From NCBI GenBank assembly GCA_018823835.1, contig JAHJHT010000002.1, positions 868,001 through 932,000 on the forward strand: a stretch of DNA of 64,000 nucleotides. Direction: 5' to 3'. Position 1 is the first letter of the stretch, and every line of letters starts with the position of its first letter. Below the pieces are notes generated by a model. That model was not told where the DNA came from, ran no database searches, and saw only the letters and a list, made by a program, of their open reading frames with translations. A program made the translations under genes and the position numbers. This DNA is from Alphaproteobacteria bacterium. Lineage in GTDB: Bacteria; Pseudomonadota; Alphaproteobacteria; Rhizobiales; Rhizobiaceae. Of the stretch, positions 7,984 through 17,801 are shown in pieces.

Positions 7984-8631
7984 GTGCAGATCGCGGTCGG
8001 CGCCTTTGGCTTCGGCCTGCTGATCGGTACTGGCGGCGCCTATGGCAAGCTCTATGGCGGGCCGGTGGTGCGCGACCTGCTCGAGGTCTACACCACCATC
8101 GTGCGCGCCGTACCCGAGCTGGTGCTGATCCTGCTGCTCTATTTCGCCGGCACAGACCTCATCAACCGAGTGCTCGAGGCGATGGGCTATGCCCGCATCG
8201 ACGTAAACGGTCTCGTCGCCGGCATCTGGGTGCTCGCCTTCGTGCAGGGTGCCTACGCCACCGAGGTCATTCGCGGCGCCATCCTGTCGGTACCGGCGGG
8301 CCAGATCGAGGCGGCGCGCGCCTACGGCATGTCGCCCGGCATGATGCTGCGCCGCATCACACTGCCCGCAATGCTGCCCTTCGCCATTCCGGGCCTCGCT
8401 AATCTCTGGCTGATCGCCACCAAGGACACCGCGCTGCTGGCGATCGTCGGCTTCAGCGAGCTCACCCAGGAAACACGCACTGCGGCCGGCCAGACCAAGG
8501 CGTACTTCACCTTCTTCATGGCCGCCGGCGCGCTCTATTTGGCGCTTACGCTGGTCTCCAACGTCATCATCGGCCGCATCGAGCGCTGGTCGCGGCGCGG
8601 CATGCCCTCCGTCGCGGGAGGTGCGCAATGA
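7984..8631 (+). CDS. ABC transporter permease (HisQ/AotQ-like)
   Basis: A membrane permease with five or so segments and the EAA loop (GAILSVPAGQIEAARAYGM) that docks on the ATPase. The coordinates give the first ordinary start codon (GTG 7984). The true protein very likely begins further upstream: the same frame is open from 7864 and encodes a sensible N-terminus (LSPPGWGGNLLRGLFNSV), which aligns with the HisQ start. No ATG, GTG or TTG exists in that stretch. Candidates are rare codons such as ATC 7879, 9 nt after a GGA, or CTG 7888 or 7930. The stop overlaps the next permease start by 4 nt. It forms the membrane pore with the second permease. Confidence 0.85.
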   Translation: MQIAVGAFGFGLLIGTGGAYGKLYGGPVVRDLLEVYTTIVRAVPELVLILLLYFAGTDLINRVLEAMGYARIDVNGLVAGIWVLAFVQGAYATEVIRGAILSVPAGQIEAARAYGMSPGMMLRRITLPAMLPFAIPGLANLWLIATKDTALLAIVGFSELTQETRTAAGQTKAYFTFFMAAGALYLALTLVSNVIIGRIERWSRRGMPSVAGGAQ

Positions 8632-9443
8632 GCGCGCAGCCCACCGCCGGCATCGTCGACGCCTCGGCCCGCGCCTCGCTCTGGCTGCAGCCGCACCGCA
8701 TCGTCCTCATTGTGGTGGCGCTGGCGCTGTTTGCCGCCGCCGCCATGTTCATGCGCTGGGATTGGATCCCGCAATATTACGACCTCGCGCTGCAAGGGAT
8801 CTGGCGCACCCTATGGATCCTGGTGGTCACCGTCATCCTGGGCTTCCTGCTGGCGGTGCCGCTCGGGCTTGCGCAAGCCGCCGGACCCGCCTGGCTGGCC
8901 ATCCCGGCTCAGGCCTTCTGCACCGTCATTCGCGGCACGCCGCTGCTGCTGCAGCTCTGGCTGCTCTATTACGGCCTGGGCTCGCTGTTCCCGCAATTTC
9001 CCTGGATCCGCCAGTCCGAGCTCTGGCCCTATCTCAGGCAGGCATGGCCCTATGCCGTGCTGTCGCTGACCATCTCCTACGCCGCCTATGAGGGCGAGGT
9101 GATGCGCGGCGCCTTTGCCGGCGTGCCGCGCGGCCAGCTGGAGGCCGCCCGCGCCTACGGCATGAGCCGCTGGAAGGTTTTTCGCCGCATCTGGCTGCCT
9201 CAGGCCTTCTACCGCGCCATGCCGACACTTGCCGGCGAGACCGTGCTGCAGCTGAAGGCAACACCGCTGGTCGCGACCATCACCGTCGTCGACATCTACG
9301 CCGTCGCCTCGCGCGTCAGGCAGGACACGTTCATCGTCTACGAGCCACTGCTGCTGCTGGCGCTGATCTACCTGATCATCACCGGCATCATCGTTTTCGC
9401 GTTCAAGAAGCTCGAGGCGCGCATTCCGGTGAGGATCGCCTGA
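8628..9443 (+). CDS. ABC transporter permease (HisM/AotM-like)
   Basis: The second permease subunit, 271 residues. It has an N-terminal soluble leader of about 24 residues, five to six membrane helices and the EAA loop GAFAGVPRGQLEAARAYGM. It starts inside the previous stop codon (ATGA overlap), showing translational coupling. HisM-like members carry the longer N-terminus seen here. It pairs with the HisQ-like subunit in the inner membrane to pass the amino acid delivered by the periplasmic binding protein. The reductase gene begins 3 nt after its stop, so transporter and enzyme share one message. Confidence 0.9.
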   Translation: MSAQPTAGIVDASARASLWLQPHRIVLIVVALALFAAAAMFMRWDWIPQYYDLALQGIWRTLWILVVTVILGFLLAVPLGLAQAAGPAWLAIPAQAFCTVIRGTPLLLQLWLLYYGLGSLFPQFPWIRQSELWPYLRQAWPYAVLSLTISYAAYEGEVMRGAFAGVPRGQLEAARAYGMSRWKVFRRIWLPQAFYRAMPTLAGETVLQLKATPLVATITVVDIYAVASRVRQDTFIVYEPLLLLALIYLIITGIIVFAFKKLEARIPVRIA

Positions 9444-9446
9444 GCC

Positions 9447-10454
9447 ATGGCCGACATGGTCCACATCGGCATCGACGAGGCGCAGGCGCTCTGCGAAGAG
9501 GCTGCGATGGCTTCAGGCGCCAGCGAGGAGGCCGCGCGCGGCCTTGCGAGCGCAGCGGTCGCCGCCGAGGCCGAGGGCCATTCCCTGATGGGGCTTTCGC
9601 ATTTCGTCTCCTACCTGGACGCTCTGCGCTCAGGGCGGCTCGACGGCGCCGCCGAACCGGTGGTAACGCGGCCGGCGCTGGCCCTCTATCTGGCAGACGC
9701 CATGGCGGGTTCGGCCTATACCGCCTTCGATCGCAGCTTCGACGATTTCGCCAAGGCGGCCCGGCTGTTCGGCGTTGCGGTCTTCGCGCAGAAGAACGCC
9801 TATACCAGCGGTGCGCTCGGCTATTTCGCCGCCCGCCTCGCCGAGGCCGGACTGGTTTCAATCGCCGCCACCAACGGGCCGGCGCTGCTCGCCGGCTCAG
9901 GCTCGACGAAACCCGTCTACTGCACCAACCCGCTTGCCTTCGCGGCGCCCGTCGCCGACGGCCCGCCGCTCGTCATCGACCAGTCGTCGAGCGCAACAGC
10001 CTTCGCCTCGATCCGCAAGGCGGCGCGCGAAGGCCATGAGATCCCCGAGGGCTGGGCGGTGGATGCCGAGGGATATGTAACGACCGATCCTGCCGAAGCC
10101 ATGAATGGCGCGCTGCTCGCCTTCGGCGGCGAGCGAGGCGCCAATATCGCGCTGATGGTCGAGGTGCTGGCCGCCGGCATCTCGGGCGCCAACTGGTCGC
10201 TCGACGCGCCGAGCTTCGCGTCCGGCTCGCAGAACCCCGGCACCGGGCTCTTCGTGCTCGCGCTCGACCCGAAACTGTTCGACCCCGGCTTCGAGAGCCA
10301 CATGCGCGACCAGGTGGAGCGGCTGCAGACGGACTACGGCGTCTATGTTCCGGGTCAGGGCAAGGCTTCGATGCGCGAGCGGGCCGCAGCGTCGGGCCTC
10401 GCGGTCGAGCGCGCCGTGCATGATCGCATCGCCGAAGCGGCCGGCCGGACCTAG
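9447..10454 (+). CDS. Ldh-family NAD(P)H oxidoreductase (DpkA-like ketimine reductase candidate)
   Basis: A 335-residue member of the malate/L-lactate/ureidoglycolate dehydrogenase family (Ldh_2), a fold unrelated to classical lactate dehydrogenase. Typical signs are EGHSLMGLSHFVSYLDALRSG near the N-terminus, the TNGPALLAGSGSTKPVYCTNPLAFA nucleotide region and the DQSSSATAF block. Some members reduce the cyclic imines delta1-piperideine- and delta1-pyrroline-2-carboxylate, formed from 2-oxo acids of lysine, ornithine or arginine-type compounds. Its place as last gene of a basic amino-acid transporter operon, opposite a guanidino-hydrolase and an oxo-acid decarboxylase, makes that activity the best guess. 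Other substrates in this family remain possible. Confidence 0.82.
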   Translation: MADMVHIGIDEAQALCEEAAMASGASEEAARGLASAAVAAEAEGHSLMGLSHFVSYLDALRSGRLDGAAEPVVTRPALALYLADAMAGSAYTAFDRSFDDFAKAARLFGVAVFAQKNAYTSGALGYFAARLAEAGLVSIAATNGPALLAGSGSTKPVYCTNPLAFAAPVADGPPLVIDQSSSATAFASIRKAAREGHEIPEGWAVDAEGYVTTDPAEAMNGALLAFGGERGANIALMVEVLAAGISGANWSLDAPSFASGSQNPGTGLFVLALDPKLFDPGFESHMRDQVERLQTDYGVYVPGQGKASMRERAAASGLAVERAVHDRIAEAAGRT

Positions 10455-10578
10455 GCGCCCGTGCCGCAGATGCCCTCGACGACACGCTGTCGCGCCATGC
10501 ATGATGGCCTTTGCCTTCCCCTCAAAAACGACTAAGAAGCGCTGAAAGCCGCGCCTCAAGACGCCACCGGAGCCCGTC

Positions 10579-11553
10579 ATGACCGAGATCCTGCAAACCC
10601 CGAAACTCGTCACCGTGTTTGGTGGATCAGGCTTCCTCGGCCGCCATGTCGTCCGGGCGCTGGCCAAGCGCGGCTACCGTATCCGCGTCGCGACGCGCAG
10701 GCCCGAACTGGCCGGCCACCTGCAGCCGCTCGGCAATGTCGGCCAGATCCAGGCGGTGCAGGCCAATCTGCGCGTACGCTGGTCGGTCGAGCGCGCCGTG
10801 CACGGCGCCGACCATGTCGTCAACCTCGTCGGCATCCTGTTCGAATCGGGTTCGCAGTCATTTTCGTCGGTTCAGGACGAGGGCGCCCGCGTGGTGGCCG
10901 AGGTGGCGCAGGCCGCCGGGGCGAAGCTCACGCACGTCTCTGCCATCGGCGCCGATGCCGGATCGGAATCGGTCTATGGCCGGACCAAGGCGCTTGGCGA
11001 GAAGGCGGTCACCGAAACCGTCAAGGACGCCGTCATCTTCCGTCCCTCGATCGTGTTCGGTCCCGAGGACCAGTTCTTCAACCGCTTCGCCAACATGGCG
11101 CGGTTCTCGCCGGCACTGCCGCTGATCGGCGGCGGCACCACGCGGCTGCAGCCGGTGTTCGTCGGCGACGTCGCCGAAGCCGTCGCCCGCTCGGTGGATG
11201 GGCTGGTCAAGGGCGGCCAGGTCTACGAACTCGGCGGCCCCAATGTGATGACGTTCCGCCAGGCAATGCAGCAGATGCTCGAGATCATCGACCGCAAGCG
11301 CATGCTGGTCTCCGTGCCGTGGTGGCTCGCCTATCTGCAGGGACGCATCCTCGGCCTGCTGCCCAAGCCGCTGCTGACCACCGATCAGGTGACGCTGCTG
11401 AAGAGCCCCAACGTGGTTTCGACCGAGGCCGAGGCCGAGGGCCGGACGCTCGCAGGCATCGGCATCTCGCCGCAATCGACGGCGGCGATCCTGCCCTCCT
11501 ACCTGTGGCGCTATCGCGTCGCCGGCCAGTTCACGCATCGAAGCGAGGCCTGA
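10579..11553 (+). CDS. Complex I NDUFA9-subunit-family protein (atypical SDR)
   Basis: A 324-residue atypical short-chain dehydrogenase with the cofactor motif VFGGSGFLGRHVV at about residues 14-26. The core VNLVGILFESGSQSFSSVQ and FRPSIVFGPEDQFFNRF are hallmarks of the mitochondrial NDUFA9 family and its alphaproteobacterial relatives. NDUFA9 is an accessory complex I subunit that binds NADPH and has no known catalysis. A link to respiratory complex I or quinone biology is inferred from family, not shown here. It stands 124 nt after the Ldh-family gene, and the TauE/SafE gene follows after 19 nt, so those two may be cotranscribed. Confidence 0.88.
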   Translation: MTEILQTPKLVTVFGGSGFLGRHVVRALAKRGYRIRVATRRPELAGHLQPLGNVGQIQAVQANLRVRWSVERAVHGADHVVNLVGILFESGSQSFSSVQDEGARVVAEVAQAAGAKLTHVSAIGADAGSESVYGRTKALGEKAVTETVKDAVIFRPSIVFGPEDQFFNRFANMARFSPALPLIGGGTTRLQPVFVGDVAEAVARSVDGLVKGGQVYELGGPNVMTFRQAMQQMLEIIDRKRMLVSVPWWLAYLQGRILGLLPKPLLTTDQVTLLKSPNVVSTEAEAEGRTLAGIGISPQSTAAILPSYLWRYRVAGQFTHRSEA

Positions 11554-11572
11554 CGCCGGGGCGCTTGCGCAC

Positions 11573-12340
11573 GTGGAGCTGATCGCCGCTTTGCTTCCCG
11601 AAGGGCTCGCGCCCTGGGTTGCCGGCCTGCTGACCCTCGCCAGCTTCTTCACCTCGGCCCTGACGGCCGCCTTCGGCGTCGGCGGCGGCATCGCCATGCT
11701 CACCCTGATGGGCCTTTTCGTGCCCGTCGCGTCCCTCATCCCCGTGCACGGCGCCGTGCAGCTCGGCTCCAATACAGGCCGCGCCTGGCACCAGCGCGCT
11801 TTCGTGCGCATGGATATCGCCGCGCCCTTCGTAGTCGGCAGCGTGGTCGGAGCCATCGGCGGGGCATTCCTCGTCGTCCAGCTTCCCGATGCGCTGCTGA
11901 AGCTGATCCTCGGCGCCTTCGTCCTGCTGCTTACCTGGGCGAAAATCCCCGGCATCGAGCGGCTGTCGATGCTTGGGCTAGGCTTGGCCAGCATCGTGCT
12001 CGCGGTCGCCACAATGTTTGTCGGCGCCACGGGGCCGCTGGTGTCGGCAATCTTCGCCAACTTCTTCCAGGACGACCGCAAGGCGCTGGTGGCCACGCAT
12101 GCCGTCGCCATGACGGCCCAGCACTTCCTGAAGATCGTCGTCTTCGGCGTGGCTGGCTTCGCCTTCCACACCTGGCTGCCGCTCATCGCCGCCATGGTGC
12201 TTTCAGGCTATCTCGGCACGATCTACGGCACCCGGCTGCTGGAGCGGCTCCCCGAGGCAGCGTTTCGCAGATGGTTCAGGATCGGCCTTACCGTGCTGGC
12301 GCTCGATCTCCTCCGACGCGGCATTTCCGGCCTCCTGTAG
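11573..12340 (+). CDS. Sulfite exporter TauE/SafE-family membrane protein
   Basis: A 255-residue inner-membrane protein with seven to eight hydrophobic segments and the Gly-rich repeats of the TauE/SafE family (AAFGVGGGIAML near residue 38, then HGAVQLGSNTGRAW). Family members move sulfonates, sulfite or other organic anions; no substrate can be assigned. The start is GTG at 11573, chosen because no ATG precedes the first membrane segment in frame. It converges on uppP, whose stop is only 6 nt away, and no clear terminator separates them. Confidence 0.85.
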   Translation: MELIAALLPEGLAPWVAGLLTLASFFTSALTAAFGVGGGIAMLTLMGLFVPVASLIPVHGAVQLGSNTGRAWHQRAFVRMDIAAPFVVGSVVGAIGGAFLVVQLPDALLKLILGAFVLLLTWAKIPGIERLSMLGLGLASIVLAVATMFVGATGPLVSAIFANFFQDDRKALVATHAVAMTAQHFLKIVVFGVAGFAFHTWLPLIAAMVLSGYLGTIYGTRLLERLPEAAFRRWFRIGLTVLALDLLRRGISGLL

Positions 12341-12346
12341 GTCCGC

Positions 12347-13153
12347 TCAGCCCCAGATGAAGAGCGCCGCGAGGCCGACGAAGCCGACCAGCAGCCGCCA
12401 CCAGGCAAACAGCGCAAAGCCGTGGCGCGACACGTAGTCGAGCAGGTAGCGCACGACGATGACGGCCATGAAGAAGGCGGCGACGAAGCCGACGCCGATG
12501 ATCGGCAGGTCGGCCGCCGACAGCACGTCGCGGTTCTTGAAAAGATCGTAGGCAAAGGCGCCGGCCATGGTCGGCATGGCGAGGAAGAAGGAGAACTCAG
12601 CCGCGGAGCGCTTGTCGGTGCCCATCAGGAGCGAGCCGACGATCGTGGCGCCCGAGCGCGAGGTTCCTGGGATCAGCGCCAGGCACTGGAACAGGCCGAT
12701 CTTCAGGCAGAGCGACAGCGGATAGTCCATCACGTCGTGATAGCGGGGGCTGAGGTCCAGCCGGTCGACCCAGAGCAGGATGAAGCCGCCGAGAATCAGC
12801 ATGATGCAGATCAGCTTCGGCGTCTCGAACAGCACGGTCTTGATGAAATCATGCCCGAGCACGCCGAAAAAGGCGGCCGGCAGGAAGGCGATCAGGATGC
12901 CGAGCACGAAGCGCCGGGTGCGCGGATCGGACGGGAAGTCGATCAGCATCTTCCACAGGCGGCCGAAATAGACCGTCAGGATGGCGAGAATCGCGCCAAG
13001 CTGGATCAGGATCTCGAAGGCCTTGCCGGTCGACTTGAAGCCGAGAAAATGGCCGGCAAGCAGGATATGGCCGGTCGAGGAGACGGGAATGAACTCCGTC
13101 AATCCTTCCAGCAGCCCGAGCAGAAGGGCTTCCACGATGGTCTGATGTTCCAT
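12347..13153 (-). CDS. uppP: Undecaprenyl-diphosphate phosphatase
   Basis: A 268-residue integral membrane enzyme (BacA/UppP). It removes one phosphate from undecaprenyl diphosphate to recycle the lipid carrier for peptidoglycan and surface polysaccharides. Both catalytic signatures are present: [15 protein letters not shown] near residues 13-27 and [10 protein letters not shown] in the second half. The start at 13153 ([13 protein letters not shown]) gives the family's usual N-terminus; the open frame continues to 13192 without similarity. The length equals typical BacA proteins. It may confer some bacitracin resistance when abundant, a family property. Confidence 0.96.
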   Translation of the reverse strand: MEHQTIVEALLLGLLEGLTEFIPVSSTGHILLAGHFLGFKSTGKAFEILIQLGAILAILTVYFGRLWKMLIDFPSDPRTRRFVLGILIAFLPAAFFGVLGHDFIKTVLFETPKLICIMLILGGFILLWVDRLDLSPRYHDVMDYPLSLCLKIGLFQCLALIPGTSRSGATIVGSLLMGTDKRSAAEFSFFLAMPTMAGAFAYDLFKNRDVLSAADLPIIGVGFVAAFFMAVIVVRYLLDYVSRHGFALFAWWRLLVGFVGLAALFIWG

Positions 13154-13307
13154 GATAGCTCCGCGAATCGACAGGCCGCATCTGCTTGTCACGGCGCGGA
13201 ACTCACCCTATAGCTCGTGCGCCGTGGCGACCCCTGAATCGGGGCGCCCAACTTCTAGCGGCGGGGCCGGCCCGAGACCAGCCGCATTTTCAGTTTATCG
13301 CAGGATC

Positions 13308-14000
13308 ATGCTCACTCTTTTCCATCACCAGATGTTTGCTACCTGTCGCTTCGTCCGCCTGGCCTTCGGCGAGTATGGCGAGGAACTGGCGCTGATCGAG
13401 GAAAAGCCCTGGACGCGGCGCAAGGAATTCCTGGCGCTGAATGCCGCCGGCACGCTGCCGGTGCTGCTCGCCGAGGGCGACGTGCCGATCATCGGCGCGC
13501 ATGTGATTGCCGAATATCTCGACGAGACGCGCGGCGCGCTGAAGCGCGATCGCCGGCTGCTCGCCGAGGACCCGATGGACCGCGCCGAAATCCGCCGCCT
13601 GGCCGACTGGTACCTCGTCAAGACCGAGAGCGAGGTGACGCGTCACCTCGTGCGCGAGCGCGTGCTGAAGCCGCTGATGCCCGAAGCGCTCGGCGGCGGC
13701 TCGCCCGATTCCTCGGCCATCCGCGCAGCGCGCGCCAACATCCGCCAGCACATGAAATACACCAACTGGCTGGCCGGCACGCGGCCCTGGCTCGCCGGGC
13801 CGCGCATCACCTATGCCGACCTCGCGGCGGCCGCGACGCTGTCGATCCTCGACTATCTGGGCGAGATCGACTGGAGTGGCCACAATGCGGCACGCGACTG
13901 GTACACGCGGATGAAGTCGCGCCCGTCCTTCCGGCCGCTGCTCTCCGACAGGGTGCGCGGGCTGTCGCCGGCTGCTCACTATGCGGACCTCGACTTCTGA
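13308..14000 (+). CDS. Glutathione S-transferase family protein
   Basis: A 230-residue cytosolic protein with a thioredoxin-like N-terminal domain and an all-helical C-terminal domain. The N-terminal domain starts [20 protein letters not shown] and has the cis-Pro stretch GTLPVLL and the glutathione-binding acidic/Ser region [12 protein letters not shown]. The helical domain includes [18 protein letters not shown]. The expected Ser/Cys after the first strand is FATCRF (Cys13). It overlaps queG by 20 nt, so the two are translationally linked. In Rhizobiales this gene often sits ahead of queG, but no joint function is known. The start was set at the first Met of the conserved domain. Confidence 0.88.
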   Translation: MLTLFHHQMFATCRFVRLAFGEYGEELALIEEKPWTRRKEFLALNAAGTLPVLLAEGDVPIIGAHVIAEYLDETRGALKRDRRLLAEDPMDRAEIRRLADWYLVKTESEVTRHLVRERVLKPLMPEALGGGSPDSSAIRAARANIRQHMKYTNWLAGTRPWLAGPRITYADLAAAATLSILDYLGEIDWSGHNAARDWYTRMKSRPSFRPLLSDRVRGLSPAAHYADLDF

Positions 14001-15177
14001 GCGCCCTGCAAGGGGCGACACCCTGCGGCAGCTGATCGCCCGCGAGGCTGAACGGGCGGGCTTCGACGCCGTCGCCGTAACCAGCCCGGACGCCATCCCG
14101 CTTGCGCCCTCCCGGCTTCGGCAATTCGTCGCCGAAGGCTTCCACGGCTCGATGGACTGGATCGCCGAAACGCTCGAGCGCCGCGCCGACCCGAAGACGC
14201 TGTGGCCGGAGGTGCGTTCGATCATCGTCGTCGCCATGAATTACGGGCCTGACAACGACCCGCGCGACATTCTCGCCCGGTCCGATCGCGGCGCGATATC
14301 TGTCTACGCGCAGAACCGCGACTACCACGACGTGATGAAGGGCCGGCTGAAGGAAATGGCCGGCCGCCTGGTGGCGCGCGCCGGCGGCGACGTGAAGGTC
14401 TTCGTCGACACCGCCCCGGTGATGGAAAAGCCGCTGGCAGAAGCCGCCGGCATCGGCTGGCAGGGCAAGCACAGCAACCTGGTCAGCCGCGAACACGGCT
14501 CCTGGCTGTTCCTGGGCTCGATCTTCACCACCGCCGAAATCCCCGCCGATGCTGCCGAGGAAGACCATTGCGGCTCCTGCCGCGCCTGCCTCGACGTCTG
14601 CCCGACCGACGCCTTCCCTGCCCCCTACCGGCTCGATGCGCGGCGCTGCATCTCCTACCTCACCATCGAGAACAAGGGCCCGATCCCGGCCGAATTCCGG
14701 CAGGCCATCGGCAACCGCATCTATGGCTGCGACGACTGCCTGGCCGTCTGCCCGTGGAACAAGTTCGCCACCCAGGCCTCCGAGGCGAAGCTGTCGGCGC
14801 GCGAGGACCTGCGCGAGCCGGCGCTGGCCGACCTGCTGGCGCTCGACGATGCCGCCTTCAGGAGCCTGTTCTCCGGCTCGCCGGTCAAGCGCATCGGCCG
14901 CGACCGCTTCCTGCGCAACGTGCTCATCGCCGCCGGCAATTCGGCCGACCTCACCCTCGTTCCGGCCTGCCATACGCTGCTGGCAGACACCTCGCCGCTG
15001 GTGCGCGGCGCGGCGGTCTGGGCGCTGTCGCGGCTGGTTGCGGCCCCGGAATTTGCCACCCTCGCTCTCGAGCACCGACCCGGTGAAACCGACGAAACCG
15101 TGCTCGCCGAATGGGCCGGCGTCCAGGAAGGGCTCGCCCACCGCGCGCGCGGCGCGCAAACCGCAGGACACGCATGA
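13981..15177 (+). CDS. queG: Epoxyqueuosine reductase
   Basis: A 398-residue cobalamin- and iron-sulfur-dependent enzyme that makes the last step to queuosine in tRNA (epoxyqueuosine to queuosine). Two 4Fe-4S binding sets are visible: C197-x2-C200-x2-C203-x3-C207-P and C250-x2-C253-x3-C257-P. The N-terminal DUF1730-type domain has [23 protein letters not shown], and [14 protein letters not shown] carries the catalytic loop. The C-terminus has HEAT-like repeats ([19 protein letters not shown]). It overlaps the GST gene by 20 nt and the next SDR gene by 4 nt, so gst-queG-SDR form one operon. Confidence 0.95.
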   Translation: MRTSTSERPARGDTLRQLIAREAERAGFDAVAVTSPDAIPLAPSRLRQFVAEGFHGSMDWIAETLERRADPKTLWPEVRSIIVVAMNYGPDNDPRDILARSDRGAISVYAQNRDYHDVMKGRLKEMAGRLVARAGGDVKVFVDTAPVMEKPLAEAAGIGWQGKHSNLVSREHGSWLFLGSIFTTAEIPADAAEEDHCGSCRACLDVCPTDAFPAPYRLDARRCISYLTIENKGPIPAEFRQAIGNRIYGCDDCLAVCPWNKFATQASEAKLSAREDLREPALADLLALDDAAFRSLFSGSPVKRIGRDRFLRNVLIAAGNSADLTLVPACHTLLADTSPLVRGAAVWALSRLVAAPEFATLALEHRPGETDETVLAEWAGVQEGLAHRARGAQTAGHA

Positions 15178-16091
15178 TCGAAAAGACCTTCATCTTCGGC
15201 GCCGGCTACTCCGGCAAGGCATTCGCCGCGGCGCGCCGCGACCGGGCCGTTGGCATCGCCGGCACGACGCGCACGGCCGAGAAATTCGACCAGCTCCGCG
15301 CAGCGGGCGTCGCCCCTCTGGCCTTCGACGGCGAGGCGCTCACCGGCGACGTCGCGGCGCAGCTTGCCGGCACCACGCACCTGATCGTTTCCATCGCGCC
15401 CGGCGAGGCCGGCGACCCGGTCCTCAACGCCGCGCGCGATGCCATCACCGCCGCCATGCCGAAGCTCGCCTGGATCGGCTACCTGTCAACCGTCGGCGTC
15501 TATGGCGACCATGCCGGCGGCTGGGTCGACGAGGAGAGCGAATGCCGGCCGGTGTCGCGCCGTTCGGTGATGCGGGTCGCCGCCGAGTCCGAATGGCTGG
15601 CCCTCGGCGAGGAGACCGGCCTGCCAGTCGCGGTGCTCCGTCTGTCAGGCATTTACGGCCCGGGCCGCAACGCCTTCGTCAACCTCGAGAAAGGGACCGC
15701 CAAGCGCCTGGTCAAGCCCGGCCAGGTGTTCAACCGCATCCACGCCGCCGACATCGCCGGCGCGCTCTGGCATCTGGCGGAACGCGACCAGGGCGGCATC
15801 TTCAACGTCACCGACGACCTGCCGGCGCCGCCGCAGGACGTCGTCGCCTATGCGGCGGGCCTGATGGGCGTCGAGCCGCCGCCGGAAATCGCCTTCGAGA
15901 GCGCCGAACTGTCGCCGATGGCGCGCTCCTTCTACGGCGAGAACAAGCGCGTTTCGAACGCCAGGCTCAAGCAGTCCGGCTACCGTTTCCTCTACCCGGA
16001 CTATCGCGCCTCCTTCGCCGCCATGTGGGCTGACGGCACTTGGCGGGGCGGCGGCGACAGCGATGCGCGCAGCGCGATGAAGCGCTCGTGA
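15174..16091 (+). CDS. NAD(P)-dependent SDR-type epimerase/reductase (YeeZ-like)
   Basis: A 305-residue extended Rossmann protein. The cofactor motif is [11 protein letters not shown] at 8-18, followed by the strand-loop [15 protein letters not shown] and a [18 protein letters not shown] block in which Thr/Ser and Tyr occupy the usual SDR sites. [13 protein letters not shown] and [12 protein letters not shown] are also typical. Such proteins are often annotated as nucleoside-diphosphate-sugar epimerase-like, with unknown substrates. The start codon overlaps the queG stop (ATGA), so it is the third gene of that operon. Confidence 0.85.
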   Translation: MIEKTFIFGAGYSGKAFAAARRDRAVGIAGTTRTAEKFDQLRAAGVAPLAFDGEALTGDVAAQLAGTTHLIVSIAPGEAGDPVLNAARDAITAAMPKLAWIGYLSTVGVYGDHAGGWVDEESECRPVSRRSVMRVAAESEWLALGEETGLPVAVLRLSGIYGPGRNAFVNLEKGTAKRLVKPGQVFNRIHAADIAGALWHLAERDQGGIFNVTDDLPAPPQDVVAYAAGLMGVEPPPEIAFESAELSPMARSFYGENKRVSNARLKQSGYRFLYPDYRASFAAMWADGTWRGGGDSDARSAMKRS

Positions 16092-16163
16092 TCGAACAAG
16101 CGGCGCGAACGTGCTATGATTCGAGCCGAGGGGTTCACGCAAACATCACGCTGCAGGAATTGC

Positions 16164-17243
16164 ATGGCACCTGAACTTTCAATGTCCGCACTGTTCGACA
16201 GATTTCGCAGGAGCGCTGCGCGGCTGCTGCCGGCGGCCCTGCTGGCCGTCGCGATGCCGATGTTCGATGCGCCGCCGGCTGCTGCCGCCGAGCTCGCCAA
16301 GGACCTTTTCGGGCGCACTGCGCTACCCGCAGCACTGCCGGCAAAATCCTATGGCTTCTACTCCAAGGGCTGCTTTTCCGGCGGCATTGCAATCGCCAAT
16401 GACGGCCCGCACTGGCAGGCCATGCGCCCGTCGCGCAACCGGCGCTGGGGCCATCCGACGATGGTCGCGCTGATCGAGAAGCTGTCGCGCGAGGCCGTCG
16501 CCGACGGCTGGCCGGGCCTGCTGCTCGGCGACATCTCGCAACCGCGCGGCGGTCCGATGCTTACCGGCCATGCCTCGCACCAGATCGGCCTCGACGCCGA
16601 CATCTGGTTCACGCCGATGCCGAACCGACGATTGACGGTCACCGAGCGCGAGAAGATCGGCGCCGTCTCGATGATCAGGAAAAAGGGGCTCACCGTCGAC
16701 GAGAGCGTCTGGACGCCGGCCCGTGCACGCCTGCTGAAGCGCGCCGCTAGTTACCCCGAGGTCGAACGCATTCTCGTCCACCCGGGCATCAAGAAGAAGC
16801 TCTGCGACACCGTCACGGGTGACCGCAGCTGGCTGCAGAAAGTCCGGCCGTTCTGGGGCCACGATTCCCATTTCCACGTCCGCATCGGCTGCCAGCCCGG
16901 CTCGCCCGACTGCAAGAGGCAGGCGGCGACAAATCCCGGCGACGGCTGCGACAAGTCGCTCGCCTGGTGGTTCACCGAGGAGCCGTGGCGCCCCAACAAG
17001 GACCCGGACGCGCCCAAGGCGCGCGACCTGATGACCATGGACGCCCTGCCCAAGGCCTGCCGCGCCGTGCTCGATGCACCCTCGCCGGTCTCCGAGGCTG
17101 CCGTCACGCTTGGCGGCAGCGGCTCCGCCATCGCCGCGGCCCCGGTCCAACCGGAAACGGCGGGGCTTCCGCTATCGGCCAGCGCCTTCCTGCCTGCACA
17201 GGGCAGCCCGGTGCCGCTGCCGCAATGGCGCCCCGACAACTGA
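16164..17243 (+). CDS. mepA: Penicillin-insensitive murein endopeptidase
   Basis: A 359-residue periplasmic zinc peptidase of family M74. It cuts the D-Ala-meso-diaminopimelate cross-links of peptidoglycan and is not blocked by penicillin. The signal segment is [22 protein letters not shown]. Metal and catalytic motifs are [15 protein letters not shown] and [13 protein letters not shown]. The Cys-rich start [11 protein letters not shown] is typical. Start 16164 is preceded by AGGAA at a 4-nt spacing; ATG 16182 is also possible. The C-terminal tail of about 60 residues is Ala/Pro rich and longer than in the enterobacterial enzyme (274 residues). Confidence 0.93.
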   Translation: MAPELSMSALFDRFRRSAARLLPAALLAVAMPMFDAPPAAAAELAKDLFGRTALPAALPAKSYGFYSKGCFSGGIAIANDGPHWQAMRPSRNRRWGHPTMVALIEKLSREAVADGWPGLLLGDISQPRGGPMLTGHASHQIGLDADIWFTPMPNRRLTVTEREKIGAVSMIRKKGLTVDESVWTPARARLLKRAASYPEVERILVHPGIKKKLCDTVTGDRSWLQKVRPFWGHDSHFHVRIGCQPGSPDCKRQAATNPGDGCDKSLAWWFTEEPWRPNKDPDAPKARDLMTMDALPKACRAVLDAPSPVSEAAVTLGGSGSAIAAAPVQPETAGLPLSASAFLPAQGSPVPLPQWRPDN

Positions 17244-17287
17244 ACCGCGGCCGGCCTTTCCTCTCCCGGAAAACCTCCCTATAGGTT

Positions 17288-17310
17288 GCAGCCGGCCTCG
17301 CCGGCTGCTT
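17288..17310 (+). terminator. Hairpin after mepA, possible terminator
   Basis: A perfect 9-bp stem (17288-17296 with 17300-17308) with a 3-nt loop lies 45 nt after the mepA stop and is followed by only two T. It may act as a weak intrinsic terminator or as a processing site ahead of the methylglyoxal synthase gene. Confidence 0.5.
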
Positions 17311-17382
17311 GCGGCGATACCGCCACCTCATTGGAGCCCGTCCGGATCGGAAGACGCTCCAGCCGTCTGGAGCGCTCACCCG

Positions 17383-17766
17383 GTGTCTTCGAAATACAGA
17401 CTTGCGCTCATCGCGCACGACCAGAAGAAGGACGACATGGTCGCCTTCGTCGAGGCCCATCGCCCCTACCTGGCCGGCTGCGCGCTCTTTGCCACAGGCA
17501 CGACGGGGCAGCGCATCCTCGAGGCCTGTCCCGAACTCGATCTCCAGCGCCTGAAGAGCGGTCCGCTCGGCGGCGACCAGCAGATCGGCGCACTGATTTC
17601 GGAGGGAATGGTCGACGCGCTGATTTTCTTCGTTGATCCGTTGACCCCGATGCCGCATGACGTCGATGTCAAGGCGCTGACCAGGCTTGCCATCGTCTAC
17701 GACATACCGATGGCGCTTAACCGCGCAACCGGGGAAATCATGCTCAAGGCCAGGGAAACCGGCTGA
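17383..17766 (+). CDS. mgsA: Methylglyoxal synthase
   Basis: A 127-residue cytosolic lyase that turns dihydroxyacetone phosphate into methylglyoxal and phosphate, a bypass that relieves sugar-phosphate stress. Family motifs are [33 protein letters not shown] and [18 protein letters not shown], which include the catalytic Asp and His residues. The start is GTG 17383 with GGAG 10 nt upstream; the frame is open further but has no similarity there. Length fits the family (120-150). It is followed by glucokinase after 35 nt, a sensible pairing for control of glycolytic flux. Confidence 0.95.
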   Translation: MSSKYRLALIAHDQKKDDMVAFVEAHRPYLAGCALFATGTTGQRILEACPELDLQRLKSGPLGGDQQIGALISEGMVDALIFFVDPLTPMPHDVDVKALTRLAIVYDIPMALNRATGEIMLKARETG

Positions 17767-17801
17767 ACCACGGCCAGTCGGGACGGGAACGCAGATACAC
17801 C

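Noticed and set aside
16116-16163. Earlier start for mepA at 16116
   Set aside because: The extra 16 residues (MIRAEGFTQTSRC...) do not improve the signal peptide, whereas ATG 16164 has a good AGGAA site.
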